From assembly GCF_025345615.1 (NCBI RefSeq), contig NZ_JAODWD010000002.1, positions 682,001 to 746,000 of the forward strand: DNA of 64,000 nt, written 5' to 3'. Within the stretch, counting starts at the first letter, position 1. Each line of letters begins with the position of its first letter. The notes beneath the pieces are model-generated. The model saw only the letters and a program-made list of their open reading frames with translations, was not told where the DNA came from and searched no databases. This document shows positions 1 to 10,763 of this stretch, in pieces. The DNA is from Mycobacterium deserti. Its GTDB lineage: Bacteria; Actinomycetota; Actinomycetes; Mycobacteriales; Mycobacteriaceae. The translations under genes and the position numbers were made by a program.

Positions 1-382
1 CATCCGGGTGCGCGGCCGCGCCGCTGCGCTCGAGGCCCGCGCCGACTCCGGCGGCCACGAACATCATGGCCAAGAACAGCAGACCGCTGCCGATGAACAC
101 CGTCGAGAAGAACTTGTCCTCGAGGGTGCCGAACCCGTCGCGTACCACCCCCATGAACCACAGGAACGCGATGCCCGCGAACGGCATGATCGTTGCGGCG
201 ATCTTCAGATTGGTCCTGCCCTCGCGCAACCATTGCGAGTCCGGCTCGGCGCCCTCCGGCAGCGCGAGGCGGATGAATACCAGCGCGGTTGCGAACAGCA
301 GCGCGAACAGCACACCGGCCAGCGCTGCGGCCCGCGGCGTCGAGAGTCTGTGCAGATGCCGGTCGGCCGGCTGGGTCGTCAC
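1..382 (-). CDS. Membrane protein, C-terminus cut by window edge
   Basis: Minus-strand reading frame open from a GTG at 382 to the window edge, so only the first 127 residues are visible. They contain three hydrophobic segments (about residues 16-36, 54-76 and 87-110), separated by a short acidic/polar stretch and a basic/acidic turn, and the last visible residues are Ala/Gly-rich. An upstream in-frame GTG is cut off by a stop, which fixes the start. I do not recognise the family. It lies downstream of the purA-thioesterase pair on the same strand, about 100 bp away, and could be co-transcribed with it. Confidence 0.7.
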   Translation of the reverse strand, partial: MTTQPADRHLHRLSTPRAAALAGVLFALLFATALVFIRLALPEGAEPDSQWLREGRTNLKIAATIMPFAGIAFLWFMGVVRDGFGTLEDKFFSTVFIGSGLLFLAMMFVAAGVGAGLERSGAAAHPD

Positions 383-479
383 GCCCGTGATGCTGTCACC
401 GAGGCACTCGAGACTGCGGTGAGATCGCGAATCTCGCAGATATTGCGATCTGGCCGCAGTCTCGCGGCGGCGGAGAGGC

Positions 480-2419
<1,940 letters not shown>

Positions 2420-2480
2420 TCAACACTGTGCAGCCGGTGACCTACCCTATCCCAGCCCGTCGTGAGGAGCCCGCGCGGAC

Positions 2481-3104
2481 GTGATGAGCACTGCATCGGG
2501 TCCGGACGCCACCGGCGTGATGGTGCTGCTGACCGGAGGCCGTCGGATGCCCCGAACGCTGCGCGACCTGCCGGTCGCCGAGACCCCGGATGTGTCCTGT
2601 CGCCGTCTCATCGTGGTCGGCCCGGACGCCGAGCTGGCCGCGGTGCTGACCCGGCTGATGCGCAGCGATCGGCTCGATGTCGAAGTGGCGCATGTCCGGC
2701 GAGGCTGGCAGGCGCGGCGGGCGCGTAGCGGGACGGCCACCCGGGTTCCACTGATCCGAGACGACACCGGCACTGTGATCGTCGGGGCCGCGTACTGGGT
2801 GGGCGAGAGTGGCCTCGAGAAGGGGTCGCCCCCGGCGAAACTGACCGGTGAGGCGGTGGTCGACGACGATCTGCTCTTCGACGGAGCGGTGACCGGCGTC
2901 CGGATCGAGCCGACGCCTCACCCGCCGGGTTTGCGGGCCACGGTGTTGTCGCGCCATATGCGCCCCGGGCGCTGGCTCACCGGACGCGCGGCGCAACTGG
3001 GCACGACCGGCGCGTTCGTAGTCCGCGACGGCGTGCCGGCCGCCCGCGCGGTGAGGCGTTCGACGTTCTATCGGCACACCGAGGGCTGGCTGCAGGTTCG
3101 GTGA
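2481..3104 (+). CDS. Rv0358-like conserved protein of unknown function
   Basis: Soluble protein of about 207 residues divergent from purA; position and length agree with M. tuberculosis Rv0358. No signal peptide or membrane segment is seen, and I recognise no catalytic motif. The N-terminus has an alternating hydrophobic pattern that could be a Rossmann-like strand (R-R-L-I-V-V-G-P-D). The protein is Arg-rich. The start may be GTG 2481 or the adjacent ATG 2484; a GAGG stretch at 2464-2467 precedes both. The following M50 protease gene begins 38 bp downstream on the same strand, so the two may form an operon. Confidence 0.8.
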   Translation: MMSTASGPDATGVMVLLTGGRRMPRTLRDLPVAETPDVSCRRLIVVGPDAELAAVLTRLMRSDRLDVEVAHVRRGWQARRARSGTATRVPLIRDDTGTVIVGAAYWVGESGLEKGSPPAKLTGEAVVDDDLLFDGAVTGVRIEPTPHPPGLRATVLSRHMRPGRWLTGRAAQLGTTGAFVVRDGVPAARAVRRSTFYRHTEGWLQVR

Positions 3105-3142
3105 CGAGCCAGACCCGTCGTTGGAGTCGGTAGCGTCGAACC

Positions 3143-3925
3143 GTGAGCATTCGACCCTTGCACCAGTCGGTGCGGCCGAGCCCGGTCTTCCTGGCGATCG
3201 TCGCGCTGAGCGTCGCCGGCGGTGTGCTGTCGTGGATCTCCGCGGCCGAGGTCCGCGCGCCACTGTCCTACGTGGGCGTGTTCGTCTTCGTCATCGCCGG
3301 CTGGATCGTGTCGCTGAGCCTGCACGAATTCGGGCACGCGTTCACGGCGTGGCGGTATGGCGATCACGACATCGCGGTTCGCGGCTATCTCACCCTCAAC
3401 CCCTTCAAGTACGCCAATCCGATGCTGTCCCTCGGGCTTCCGGTGCTGATCACCCTGCTCGGCGGCATCGGCCTGCCGGGCGGTGCAGTGTGGGTGCGCA
3501 CGTCGTTCATGACCAACAGGCAGAAGACGACGGTCAGTCTCGCCGGACCCGCCGCGAACGTGATCCTCGCGGTGCTGCTGCTCGTGGCGACCCGACTGTT
3601 CTACGACGCCGATCACCTGGTGTTCTGGGCCGGTGTGGCCTTCCTGGGCTTCCTGCAGATCACCGGGGCGGTGCTCAACCTGCTGCCGATCCCGGGCCTC
3701 GATGGCTACGGCGCGCTGGAACCGCACCTGAGTCGAGAGACTCAGCGCGCCCTGGAACCGGCGAAGCAATGGGCGTTCTTCATCTTCCTGTTCCTGCTGA
3801 TCGCGACACCGCTCAATCAGTACTTCTTCGCCGTCGTGGGCTGGTTCTTCGACCTGTCGGGGGTCAACAGCGGGCTGATCGGCGCCGGTTTCAACCTCAC
3901 CCGGTTCTGGTCCGCCTGGTTCTAG
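3143..3925 (+). CDS. M50 family membrane zinc metalloprotease (Rv0359-like)
   Basis: Site-2-protease-type intramembrane peptidase. The zinc motif H-E-F-G-H is at residues 61-65 inside a hydrophobic segment. A second conserved stretch, L-N-L-L-P-I-P-G-L-D-G, supplies the third zinc ligand (Asp) expected in M50. 260 residues with about six hydrophobic segments and no PDZ domain, so it belongs to the short, RIP-like minimal group. GTG start at 3143. Its substrate is unknown. The downstream metal-exporter gene starts 41 bp later but has its own putative operator. Confidence 0.9.
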   Translation: MSIRPLHQSVRPSPVFLAIVALSVAGGVLSWISAAEVRAPLSYVGVFVFVIAGWIVSLSLHEFGHAFTAWRYGDHDIAVRGYLTLNPFKYANPMLSLGLPVLITLLGGIGLPGGAVWVRTSFMTNRQKTTVSLAGPAANVILAVLLLVATRLFYDADHLVFWAGVAFLGFLQITGAVLNLLPIPGLDGYGALEPHLSRETQRALEPAKQWAFFIFLFLLIATPLNQYFFAVVGWFFDLSGVNSGLIGAGFNLTRFWSAWF

Positions 3926-3938
3926 GCCGCTTGCGACA

Positions 3939-3956
3939 TATGCGCGTTTACGCATA
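3939..3956 (+). promoter_or_regulatory. Palindromic operator in front of the CDF exporter gene
   Basis: Perfect inverted repeat TATGCG-N6-CGCATA directly upstream of the CDF gene start at 3967, in the 41-bp gap after the protease gene. The AT-flanked arms and their position resemble operators of ArsR/SmtB-type metal sensors. The sensor itself is not encoded next to it. That it is an operator is inferred. Confidence 0.5.
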
Positions 3957-3966
3957 GATTGCTGGC

Positions 3967-4863
3967 ATGGGCGCCGGCCACGACCACAGCAGCCGCGGCG
4001 ATACGCGTGTCAGCCGGATGGTCATCGGTGCGGCGATCCTGACGGTGTTCTTCGTCGTCGAACTCGGCACCGCGTTGGCGATCGACTCGATCGCGCTGCT
4101 GGCCGACGCCGGCCACATGTTGACCGACCTGGTCGCGATGTTCATGGGCCTGACGGCGGTGCTGCTCGCCCGCCACGGCAGCGCCTCGCCGGCCCGCACG
4201 TACGGATGGCACCGCGCAGAGGTGTTCACCGCTGTGGCCAACGCGGTGCTGCTGCTCGGCGTCGCGGTGTTCATCCTCTACGAGGCGTTCGAACGGTTGG
4301 GAGATGCGCCCGACGTCCCCGGTGTGCCGATGATCGTCGTCGCGCTGGCCGGCCTGCTCGCCAACGCGGTCGTGGTGCTGCTGCTGCGCGGGCATTCCGA
4401 GGACAGCCTGGCGGTCAAGGGCGCCTACATGGAGGTGGTGGCCGACACCGTCGGCAGTATCGGCGTGCTGATCGCCGGCATCGTCACGGTCACGACGCGC
4501 TGGCCGTACGCCGACGTCGTGGTGGCGATCTTCGTCGCACTGTGGGTGTTGCCGCGGGCGATCTCCTTGGCCCGGGCCGCGCTGCGGATCCTCTCGGAGT
4601 CGTCGCCCACCCACATCGACGTGGACGAACTGCGCACGGCACTGTGCGCTGTCGACGGCGTCACCGAGGTACACGACCTGCATGTCTGGACATTGGTGCC
4701 GGGCAAGGACATGGTGACCGCTCACCTGACGAGTAGCGCGGATTCGGCACGGGTTCTCGACGACGCACGGGCGGTGCTGACCGCCCGCGGGCTGGACCAC
4801 GCGACGGTTCAGGTGGAACCGCCCGACGGCGCCGCGGACTGCAAGTGCGAAGCGGAGTGGTGA
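3967..4863 (+). CDS. CDF-family divalent metal cation exporter
   Basis: 298 residues with six predicted membrane helices and a cytoplasmic C-terminal domain, the standard cation diffusion facilitator layout. The first metal site is visible as A-D-A-G-H-M-L-T-D. In the second, the usual H-x3-D is E-V-V-A-D, a variant seen in some actinobacterial CDFs. The C-terminus carries a D-C-K-C-E pair of cysteines that could bind metal. CDFs export Zn, Co, Fe, Mn or Cd by proton antiport; which metal is used here cannot be read from the sequence. The palindrome at 3939-3956 suggests metal-responsive control. Confidence 0.9.
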   Translation: MGAGHDHSSRGDTRVSRMVIGAAILTVFFVVELGTALAIDSIALLADAGHMLTDLVAMFMGLTAVLLARHGSASPARTYGWHRAEVFTAVANAVLLLGVAVFILYEAFERLGDAPDVPGVPMIVVALAGLLANAVVVLLLRGHSEDSLAVKGAYMEVVADTVGSIGVLIAGIVTVTTRWPYADVVVAIFVALWVLPRAISLARAALRILSESSPTHIDVDELRTALCAVDGVTEVHDLHVWTLVPGKDMVTAHLTSSADSARVLDDARAVLTARGLDHATVQVEPPDGAADCKCEAEW

Positions 4864-4890
4864 CTCGCGCGATGAGCGTCGCGAAGAGCC

Positions 4891-5307
4891 TCAGGCAAGA
4901 CCGAGGGCGGGGCGAGCGGCCGGGTCGCAGTCGTCGAGCAGATCGAGGCAACGCTGAAACTCGTCCTCCTCGCCGATAGCGTCTGCGGCCTTGGCGAGCG
5001 CGGCGACGCAGCGCAGAAATCCGCGGTTCGGCTCGTGGCGGAACGGGACCGGGCCGAAGCCCTTCCATCCGTTGCGGCGCAACTGATCCAAGCCGCGGTG
5101 ATACCCGGTGCGGGCGTATGCATAGGCGGTCACCGCCTTGTCGTCGGCCAGCGCTTCCTCGGCCAGCGTCGCCCACGCCACTGACGCCGACGGGTGCGCT
5201 GCCGCCACGATGGCCGGGTTCTCGGCGGCCGCCAATTCCGCCTCGGCCGCATCGTCGCCCGGCAGCAACACCGGATCCGGTCCTAGGAGATCTCCCATCT
5301 GCGTCAT
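4891..5307 (-). CDS. DUF3151 protein (Rv0360c-like)
   Basis: 138-residue soluble protein matching the actinobacterial DUF3151 family by its G-D-L-L-G-P-D-P start, the A-Y-A-Y-A-R-x-G-Y-H-R-G-L-D-x-L-R helix and the G-W-K-G-x-G-P-V-P turn. The helical, Ala-rich body resembles a TPR-like fold, but no function is known. It starts at ATG 5307 and is divergent from the Rv0361-like gene, as in M. tuberculosis, with a 58-bp shared control region. Confidence 0.85.
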   Translation of the reverse strand: MTQMGDLLGPDPVLLPGDDAAEAELAAAENPAIVAAAHPSASVAWATLAEEALADDKAVTAYAYARTGYHRGLDQLRRNGWKGFGPVPFRHEPNRGFLRCVAALAKAADAIGEEDEFQRCLDLLDDCDPAARPALGLA

Positions 5308-5365
5308 GCCCCCATTGTGCCGCTAGGCTGCACCGGTAGCTCGTAGAGGGAGGACTGCAGCAGGG

Positions 5366-6304
5366 ATGTCGAACCCATCAGGCCCTGAACAGCCGAAGGA
5401 CACCACCGATGAGGGCACCGACGCCACCGGCGAGGTAGCCGCCGGGGACGCCGAGACGGCCGAGTCCGCGACCGAACCCGAAACCGAGCAGCCGGGCGCC
5501 GAACAGCAAGCCCCACCCGAGGCGCCCGCCGCCGCGTCCGAAGACGACCCCGCGACCGAAGTGGTGCAGGTCGAGGCCGACCACGAGCCGGCCACCGAGG
5601 TGTTCGCGTCGGCGGATGCGACCCCTGATCCGGAAGTGGCGCAGGAGCCCGGGGAGCGGCGCTTCACCGCGCCGTCGGGGTTCGACGCGGGCACCACACA
5701 GCGGATCGACACTCCGCCGGAACCGGCGACCGAGGTGTTCGCGATGTCACATGCAGGCGCAGCCGGGGCCGCGGCCCCTACCGAACCGATGGCCCAGCAG
5801 AAACCCGTTGCGCCGCAGGTCATCCCACCGCGAGGTGACGCCCCGAAAGCGGCACAGAACCGCCGCAGCTGGGGTTGGGTGGTGGCCGTGGTGCTGGTGA
5901 TCGCGGCCCTGGTGGCCATCGCCGTGCTAGGCACCGTGCTGTTGACGCGCGATTCGGAGCCTAAGGTGTCGCAGGAGGACATGGTCCGGTCGACCATCGA
6001 GAACTTCGACACCGCAATCCAGAGCGGCGATCTGGCGACGCTGCGCAGCATCACCTGCGGACCCACCCGCGACAGCTACGTCAAGTACAACGACCGCTCG
6101 TGGGCCGAGACCCACGCCAGGGTGGCCGCGGCCAAGCAGTACCCGGTGGTGGCCAGCATCGACCAGGTCGTGGTCAACGGCGACCACGCGGAGGCCAACG
6201 TCACCACCTTTATGGCTTACGCGCCGCAGACCCGTTCGACCCGCAGCCTCGATCTGCAGTTCCGCGACGAGCAGTGGAAGATCTGCCAGGCGCCGGTCGC
6301 CTGA
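5366..6304 (+). CDS. Rv0361-like single-pass membrane protein
   Basis: 312 residues. Residues 1-165 are an acidic, Ala/Glu/Thr/Pro-rich cytoplasmic region with repeated A-T-E-V-F and P-A-T-E-V segments. One membrane helix follows at about residues 170-193, then a compact extracytoplasmic domain of about 110 residues with a DUF4878/SnoaL-like pattern (helix E-D-M-V-R-S-T-I-E-N-F followed by strands). ATG start at 5366. The Thr residues in A-T-E-V repeats could be phosphorylation sites, but this is speculation. In M. tuberculosis mgtE follows; here fba follows directly on the other strand. Confidence 0.8.
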   Translation: MSNPSGPEQPKDTTDEGTDATGEVAAGDAETAESATEPETEQPGAEQQAPPEAPAAASEDDPATEVVQVEADHEPATEVFASADATPDPEVAQEPGERRFTAPSGFDAGTTQRIDTPPEPATEVFAMSHAGAAGAAAPTEPMAQQKPVAPQVIPPRGDAPKAAQNRRSWGWVVAVVLVIAALVAIAVLGTVLLTRDSEPKVSQEDMVRSTIENFDTAIQSGDLATLRSITCGPTRDSYVKYNDRSWAETHARVAAAKQYPVVASIDQVVVNGDHAEANVTTFMAYAPQTRSTRSLDLQFRDEQWKICQAPVA

Positions 6305-6313
6305 CCTGCGACT

Positions 6314-7354
6314 TCAGGAGTTGGCGCTCACGCTCCGGCCCGCGCTGTGCAGGTCGCGGCACGCCTCGACGACGCGCTCGCTCATCGACGCCTCGGCCTT
6401 CTTGAGATAGCTGCGGGGGTCGTAGGCCTTCTTGTTGCCGACCTCGCCGTCGACCTTGAGTACCCCGTCGTAGTTGGTGAACATGTGGGCGGCGACCGAC
6501 CGGGTGAACGCGTACTGCATGTCGGTGTCGACGTTCATCTTCACCACGCCGTACTTGAGCGCATCTTCGATCTCGGACTTCAGCGAGCCCGAGCCACCGT
6601 GGAAGACGAAGTCGAAAGGCCGTGCGTCTTCGGGTAATCCGAGTTTCGCCGCAGCCACCCGCTGGCCCTCGGCCAGCACCTCGGGCTTGAGCTTGACGTT
6701 GCCCGGCTTGTACACCCCGTGCACGTTGCCGAACGTCGCGGCCAGCAGGTATTTGCCGTGCTCGCCTGCGCCCAGCACCTCGACGGTCTTCTCGAAGTCC
6801 TCTGCCGTCGTGTAGAGCTTGTCGTTGATCTCGTGGGCGACGCCGTCCTCCTCGCCGCCGACCACACCGATCTCGATCTCGAGAATGATCTTGGCGGCCG
6901 CCGCCTCCTTGAGCAGTTCCCGCGCAATGTCGAGGTTCTCGTCGATCGGCACCGCCGATCCGTCCCACATGTGCGACTGGAACAGCGGGTCGCGTCCGTC
7001 GGCCACCCGCTGTGCCGAGATCGCCAGCAGCGGCCGCACGTAGGTGTCGAGCTTGTCCTTCGGACAGTGATCGGTGTGCAGCGCCACGGTGACCGGGTAT
7101 CTCTCGGCGACGACGTGGGCGAACTCTGCCAGCGCGACGGCGCCGGTCACCATGTCCTTGACCCCGAGTCCGGACGCGAATTCGGCACCGCCCGTTGAGA
7201 ATTGGATGATGCCATCACTACCTGCGTCGGCGAAACCCTTGATGGCCGCGTTGACCGACTCCGAGCCGACGCAGTTGATGGCGGGGAACGCAAAGGAGTG
7301 ATCCTTGGCTCGGCCCAGCATTTCCGCGTAGACCTCGGGCGTGGCGATGGGCAT
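6314..7354 (-). CDS. fba: Class II fructose-bisphosphate aldolase
   Basis: Zn-dependent aldolase that cleaves fructose-1,6-bisphosphate to DHAP and glyceraldehyde-3-phosphate in glycolysis and reverses this in gluconeogenesis. 346 residues. Class II motifs are present: L-H-T-D-H-C-P-K (catalytic Asp and Zn His), E-I-E-I-G-V-V-G-G-E-E-D-G-V (Glu ligand), F-G-N-V-H-G (His ligand), F-H-G-G-S-G-S (His ligand and phosphate loop) and V-K-M-N-V-D-T-D-M-Q. The start is ATG 7354, preceded by the AGATGGAAGGA ribosome site. A much longer upstream opening (to 7873) has no aldolase similarity. Confidence 0.97.
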   Translation of the reverse strand: MPIATPEVYAEMLGRAKDHSFAFPAINCVGSESVNAAIKGFADAGSDGIIQFSTGGAEFASGLGVKDMVTGAVALAEFAHVVAERYPVTVALHTDHCPKDKLDTYVRPLLAISAQRVADGRDPLFQSHMWDGSAVPIDENLDIARELLKEAAAAKIILEIEIGVVGGEEDGVAHEINDKLYTTAEDFEKTVEVLGAGEHGKYLLAATFGNVHGVYKPGNVKLKPEVLAEGQRVAAAKLGLPEDARPFDFVFHGGSGSLKSEIEDALKYGVVKMNVDTDMQYAFTRSVAAHMFTNYDGVLKVDGEVGNKKAYDPRSYLKKAEASMSERVVEACRDLHSAGRSVSANS

Positions 7355-7702
7355 GAGCGGTCCTTCCATCTTGTTCGAGTCAACGCAGTATCTCAAGAAG
7401 CGCGCAGCGCTGCCGTGGGCAGTGGGAGAACGCGCTGTGCCCCTACTTACGGCGGCCACTTCGCCGACCTGGGCGGGCGCCCACGTCGAGGTCGAGGTGG
7501 CGCGGTCGGAGTCCGTGGAGTTGATCGACATGTGGCTGGGGGTACCACCGCCACGGTCGATGACCGATTGCAGAAACATTGCAGTGTGGCCAAGCGCGTC
7601 GTGCGATTGCAATTTCGGCAAACCCGCCGGCCGGGATTGGGCTGCGGGTCGTAGCCGAAGTGGATACGCTCGTCGGAGGCTGGCGGCCCCCGGGGAGGGC
7701 GT
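7355..7702. other. Divergent intergenic region fba / LuxR-type regulator
   Basis: 348 bp between the divergent fba and regulator genes. It must contain both promoters. I see three scattered TTGCA words (7568-7615) and no clear palindrome, and no copy of the TAGGGAAACACC element found downstream of the regulator. No gene is supported. Confidence 0.6.
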
Positions 7703-10483
7703 GTGGGACAAATTGCGACCATGCCCACCTCCGCTGTGGGAGGCCTGGCCGACAAACAAGCAATAGCCGACTTTCTCGCCGAAGCGGATGCAGACCCGAC
7801 GGCGTTGCTGCTCGAAGGTGAGCCGGGGATCGGCAAGACGAGTCACTGGTTGACGGGACTGGAGCAAGCCCAAGAACGTGGATATCGCGTGTTGTCGGCG
7901 ACTCCGTCCGCCGCCGAGTCGGTGCTGGCCTACGCCGGGCTGGCCGACCTGCTCAGCGACGTCGAGTCATCGACATTGTCGAGCTTGCCGAGTCCTCAGC
8001 GAATCGCCCTGGACCGGGTGTTGCTGCGTGTCGAGGCCGACGGCGAAGCCACTGATCAGCGCGCTGTGGCGGCGGGCTTCCTGTCAGTTGTCGTCGCCCT
8101 GGCCGACCAAGCGCCGGTGCTGCTGGCGGTTGACGACCTGCATTGGCTCGATCCCTCCAGCGTTCACGTTCTGGCGTATGCCGCGCGGCGACTCCCGCCG
8201 CGGGCGGGGGTGCTCGCCTCGGTGCGCTCCGACCCCGGCACCGCCAGCGGGGCCACCTGGCTGCGGCTACCCAGACCCGACGCGATCCGGCGTGTGCAGG
8301 TTTGTCCGCTGAGCCTGGGTGGTCTGCACGCGGTGCTGCGCGAGCGGCTCGGTCGGTCACTGTCGCGACCCGAGCTGGTGCGCATTCATCAGATCTCGGG
8401 CGGAAACCCGTTCTATGCCGTCGAATTGGGACGAGAGATGGACAACGCTGCGACCGGCGCCGAGATGAAGCTGCCGGGCACGCTTGCCGAGTTGGTGCGG
8501 GTCAAGGTCGGGCGACTCGACACTGAGCTCCGCGATGCCTTGCTCGCCGTGGCGTGTCTGGCTGCGCCGACCATCGAACTGATCGCGGGCGCCATCGGCG
8601 CCGACGCCCGGGAGGTGGTACCGCTGCTAGAGAATGCCGCAGCCAGCGGGATCGTCGTGATCGACGGTCGCCGCGTCCTTTTCGCTCACCCATTGGTCGC
8701 CCACGGCGTGTACACCGACGCCGCCCCAGCCCGGCGTCGGCAGATGCACCGGCGCCTCGCCGAACTCGTCGACCAACCTGAACTACGAGCCCGGCACCTA
8801 GCACTCGCCGCGACCACCGGTGACTCCGACACTCTAGACGCCCTGGATGCGGCCGCCGAGATAGCGCGCATTCGGGGAGCCCCCGCCGCCGCCGCGGAGC
8901 TCCTCGACTTGGCAATTGGGCTGGGTGGGGACACGCCGGAGCGCCGGATCCGGCTGGCCGCGCACCATTTCAACTCCGGCGATCCTGGGCACGCCCGAGC
9001 CTTACTAGAACAGGTAATCGCGCAGCCGTCGCACGGGGTCCTCAACGCGGAGGCGGCGCACTTGCTCGCCTACGTGCGGCTGCTCGACGACAGTTTCTCC
9101 GAGGCTGCGCGTGTGCTCGAGCGCGGTCTCGGCGAGGCAGCCGATGACATGAAGCTGCGCGTGCGGATGTTGGTGACATTGTCGTTCGCCCTTTTCAACA
9201 GCGGTCGTAGCGATGCCGCCGTGCAGAAGGTGGAGGAGGCGGTGATTGCCGCCGAGCGCCTCGGACAGCCAGATCTCTTGAGCCGGGCCCTGGGGATGAG
9301 TGTCATCCTGCGGTTCATGCGCGGAGACGGCCTCGACCAGCTCAGCATGCAGCGCGCAACCGAGTTGGAAACCCATGAGGCAGACATCCCGATCGCTCTC
9401 CGCCCGAGTACCCAGCAGGCGCTGCTGCTGGCCTGGACCGGGCAGCTCGAACAGGCATATGGGGAGATAACGGCCATCCGGCGGCGCTGCATTGAACGTG
9501 GCGAAGACGGGGAGCTCATGTTCGTTACGTTCCACAAAGCCGTGATTGCGATCTGGCGAGGGGATTTCGCCGACGCCGCGCTCGCCGTCGAGGACGCCGT
9601 CGAACGGGCCGTGCAGCTCGACGGCGACGTTCCACTGTCGGTGGCCCTGTCCAACCGTGCTCTGCTGTCGGCCTACACCGGCCAGGTGGATGAAGTTCGC
9701 CGTGACGTCAGTGCGGCACGGGCGGCCTCCCAGCGGTGCCACTCGGACAGGTTGGGCGAGTGGCCGATGACCGCCCTGGGATTTCTGGAGGTATCGCTGG
9801 GCAATTATGAGGCAGCGCTCGCCGCGCTCGAACCGTTGCTCCAAAAGCTGAATGCGGCGCTTGACGCCACCGAGATCATCTCGGCAACATTTGTCCCCGA
9901 TGCCGTCGAGGCCATGGTTGCGCTGGGTCGACTCGCTGACGCCGAGCCGCTGATCGACGCGCTCGAACGCAACGGTCGCCGGCTCGACCGGGCCTGGATG
10001 CTGGCCGTTGCCAGCCGGTGCCGGGCGATGCTCATGGCCGCCCACGGCGACGTTGACGCGGCGAGCCTGACCGTGCAGCAGGCGATGGTCGAACACGACC
10101 GGCTGCCGATGCCCTTCGAACGCGCCCGCACACAACTGCTGCACGGTCAGCTCCAGCGCCGGCAGCGCCGAAAGGACGCCTCCGCCACCACCGTCCGCGA
10201 GGCGCTGGCGACCTTCGAATTCCTGCGCACCCCGTTGTGGGCCGAGCGGGCCCGCGCCGAGCTCGCCCGCGCCAACATCGGTCCGCGGCGGGCCAACACG
10301 CTCACGCCCTCCGAGCAGCGCGTCGCCGAACTGGCCGCGTCGGGCATGACCAACCGTGAGGTCGCCGGCGAATTGTTCATCAGCCCGAAGACCGTGGAGG
10401 GCGCCCTGGCTCGCATTTACCACAAACTCGAAATCCACTCGCGCGCCGAACTGGGTCAGCGCATGAATCAACCTGCCGGATAG
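7703..10483 (+). CDS. Large ATPase LuxR-family regulator (LAL/MalT-like)
   Basis: 926 residues. The N-terminal STAND-type ATPase has Walker A G-E-P-G-I-G-K-T (residues 39-46) and Walker B P-V-L-L-A-V-D-D-L-H-W-L-D (about 134-146). A long helical, TPR-like middle follows, then a C-terminal LuxR/NarL helix-turn-helix (about 868-922: L-T-P-S-E-Q-R-V-A-E-L-A-A-S-G-M-T-N-R-E with S-P-K-T-V-E-G). Such proteins are ligand-gated transcription activators. GTG 7703 is favoured by GGGGAGGG just upstream; ATG 7721 is possible. The stop codon TAG lies inside the first TAGGGAAACACC element, and three promoters downstream carry the same element, suggesting local control of the secreted-protein genes. Confidence 0.9.
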   Translation: MGQIATMPTSAVGGLADKQAIADFLAEADADPTALLLEGEPGIGKTSHWLTGLEQAQERGYRVLSATPSAAESVLAYAGLADLLSDVESSTLSSLPSPQRIALDRVLLRVEADGEATDQRAVAAGFLSVVVALADQAPVLLAVDDLHWLDPSSVHVLAYAARRLPPRAGVLASVRSDPGTASGATWLRLPRPDAIRRVQVCPLSLGGLHAVLRERLGRSLSRPELVRIHQISGGNPFYAVELGREMDNAATGAEMKLPGTLAELVRVKVGRLDTELRDALLAVACLAAPTIELIAGAIGADAREVVPLLENAAASGIVVIDGRRVLFAHPLVAHGVYTDAAPARRRQMHRRLAELVDQPELRARHLALAATTGDSDTLDALDAAAEIARIRGAPAAAAELLDLAIGLGGDTPERRIRLAAHHFNSGDPGHARALLEQVIAQPSHGVLNAEAAHLLAYVRLLDDSFSEAARVLERGLGEAADDMKLRVRMLVTLSFALFNSGRSDAAVQKVEEAVIAAERLGQPDLLSRALGMSVILRFMRGDGLDQLSMQRATELETHEADIPIALRPSTQQALLLAWTGQLEQAYGEITAIRRRCIERGEDGELMFVTFHKAVIAIWRGDFADAALAVEDAVERAVQLDGDVPLSVALSNRALLSAYTGQVDEVRRDVSAARAASQRCHSDRLGEWPMTALGFLEVSLGNYEAALAALEPLLQKLNAALDATEIISATFVPDAVEAMVALGRLADAEPLIDALERNGRRLDRAWMLAVASRCRAMLMAAHGDVDAASLTVQQAMVEHDRLPMPFERARTQLLHGQLQRRQRRKDASATTVREALATFEFLRTPLWAERARAELARANIGPRRANTLTPSEQRVAELAASGMTNREVAGELFISPKTVEGALARIYHKLEIHSRAELGQRMNQPAG

Positions 10484-10523
10484 GGAAACACCGGGTTTAT
10501 CTGGTGTCTTCGCCGCCTACGTC
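10481..10523 (+). promoter_or_regulatory. TAGGGAAACACC element copy 1 with promoter-like spacing
   Basis: TAGGGAAACACC-GG-GTTTAT at 10481-10500, beginning in the regulator's stop codon. GTTTAT (10495-10500) is followed after 17 bp by TACGTC (10518-10523). Flanking CCTAC.GTC.GAT resembles the promoters of the secreted-protein genes downstream. The -10 lacks the final T, so it may be weak. An ATG lies 7 bases after it, at 10530. Confidence 0.5.
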
Positions 10524-10529
10524 CGATAC

Positions 10530-10763
10530 ATGAGGATCGGAGCGCAATGTTTTCTCGTCGAGTGGAATCGGCCGCGGCTTGCCGACCTCGATGACGCCGC
10601 CGACGCCCTGAGTGAATGCGCGGCGTCGATGTCTGCCGAGGGTTCACCGGACATCTGGGCCGAACCGTCCAGCGAATGTCATCGTCGTATGCGGACCTGT
10701 ACCCAACGACCGGCTACGGCACCGCGGGCTGCAACGGCGGATCCGGTCCGCTTGTCTAGATGA
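10530..10763 (+). pseudogene. Probable remnant of a small DUF4242-like gene
   Basis: 77-codon frame whose first about 40 residues (C-F-L-V-E-W-N-R-P ... L-x-E-C-A-A-S-M-S-A-E-G-S-P) resemble the start of small actinobacterial proteins with a F-L-V-E-x-Y-x-P .. S-A-E-G-x-P-V layout (DUF4242-like, from memory). After residue 40 the frame turns Arg/Thr/Pro-rich and loses the similarity; hints of the continuation appear in the other two frames, ending at a stop near 10759. I read this as a frameshifted remnant. The ATG sits exactly where a transcript from element copy 1 would begin, so it may have been leaderless. Confidence 0.35.

Noticed and set aside
7560..7620. Three TTGCA words between fba and the LuxR-type regulator
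   Set aside because: Short, irregularly spaced and not palindromic; chance is likely.
6314..7873. Extended 519-residue aldolase
   Set aside because: The extra 173 residues have no similarity to aldolase, and a good ribosome site precedes ATG 7354.
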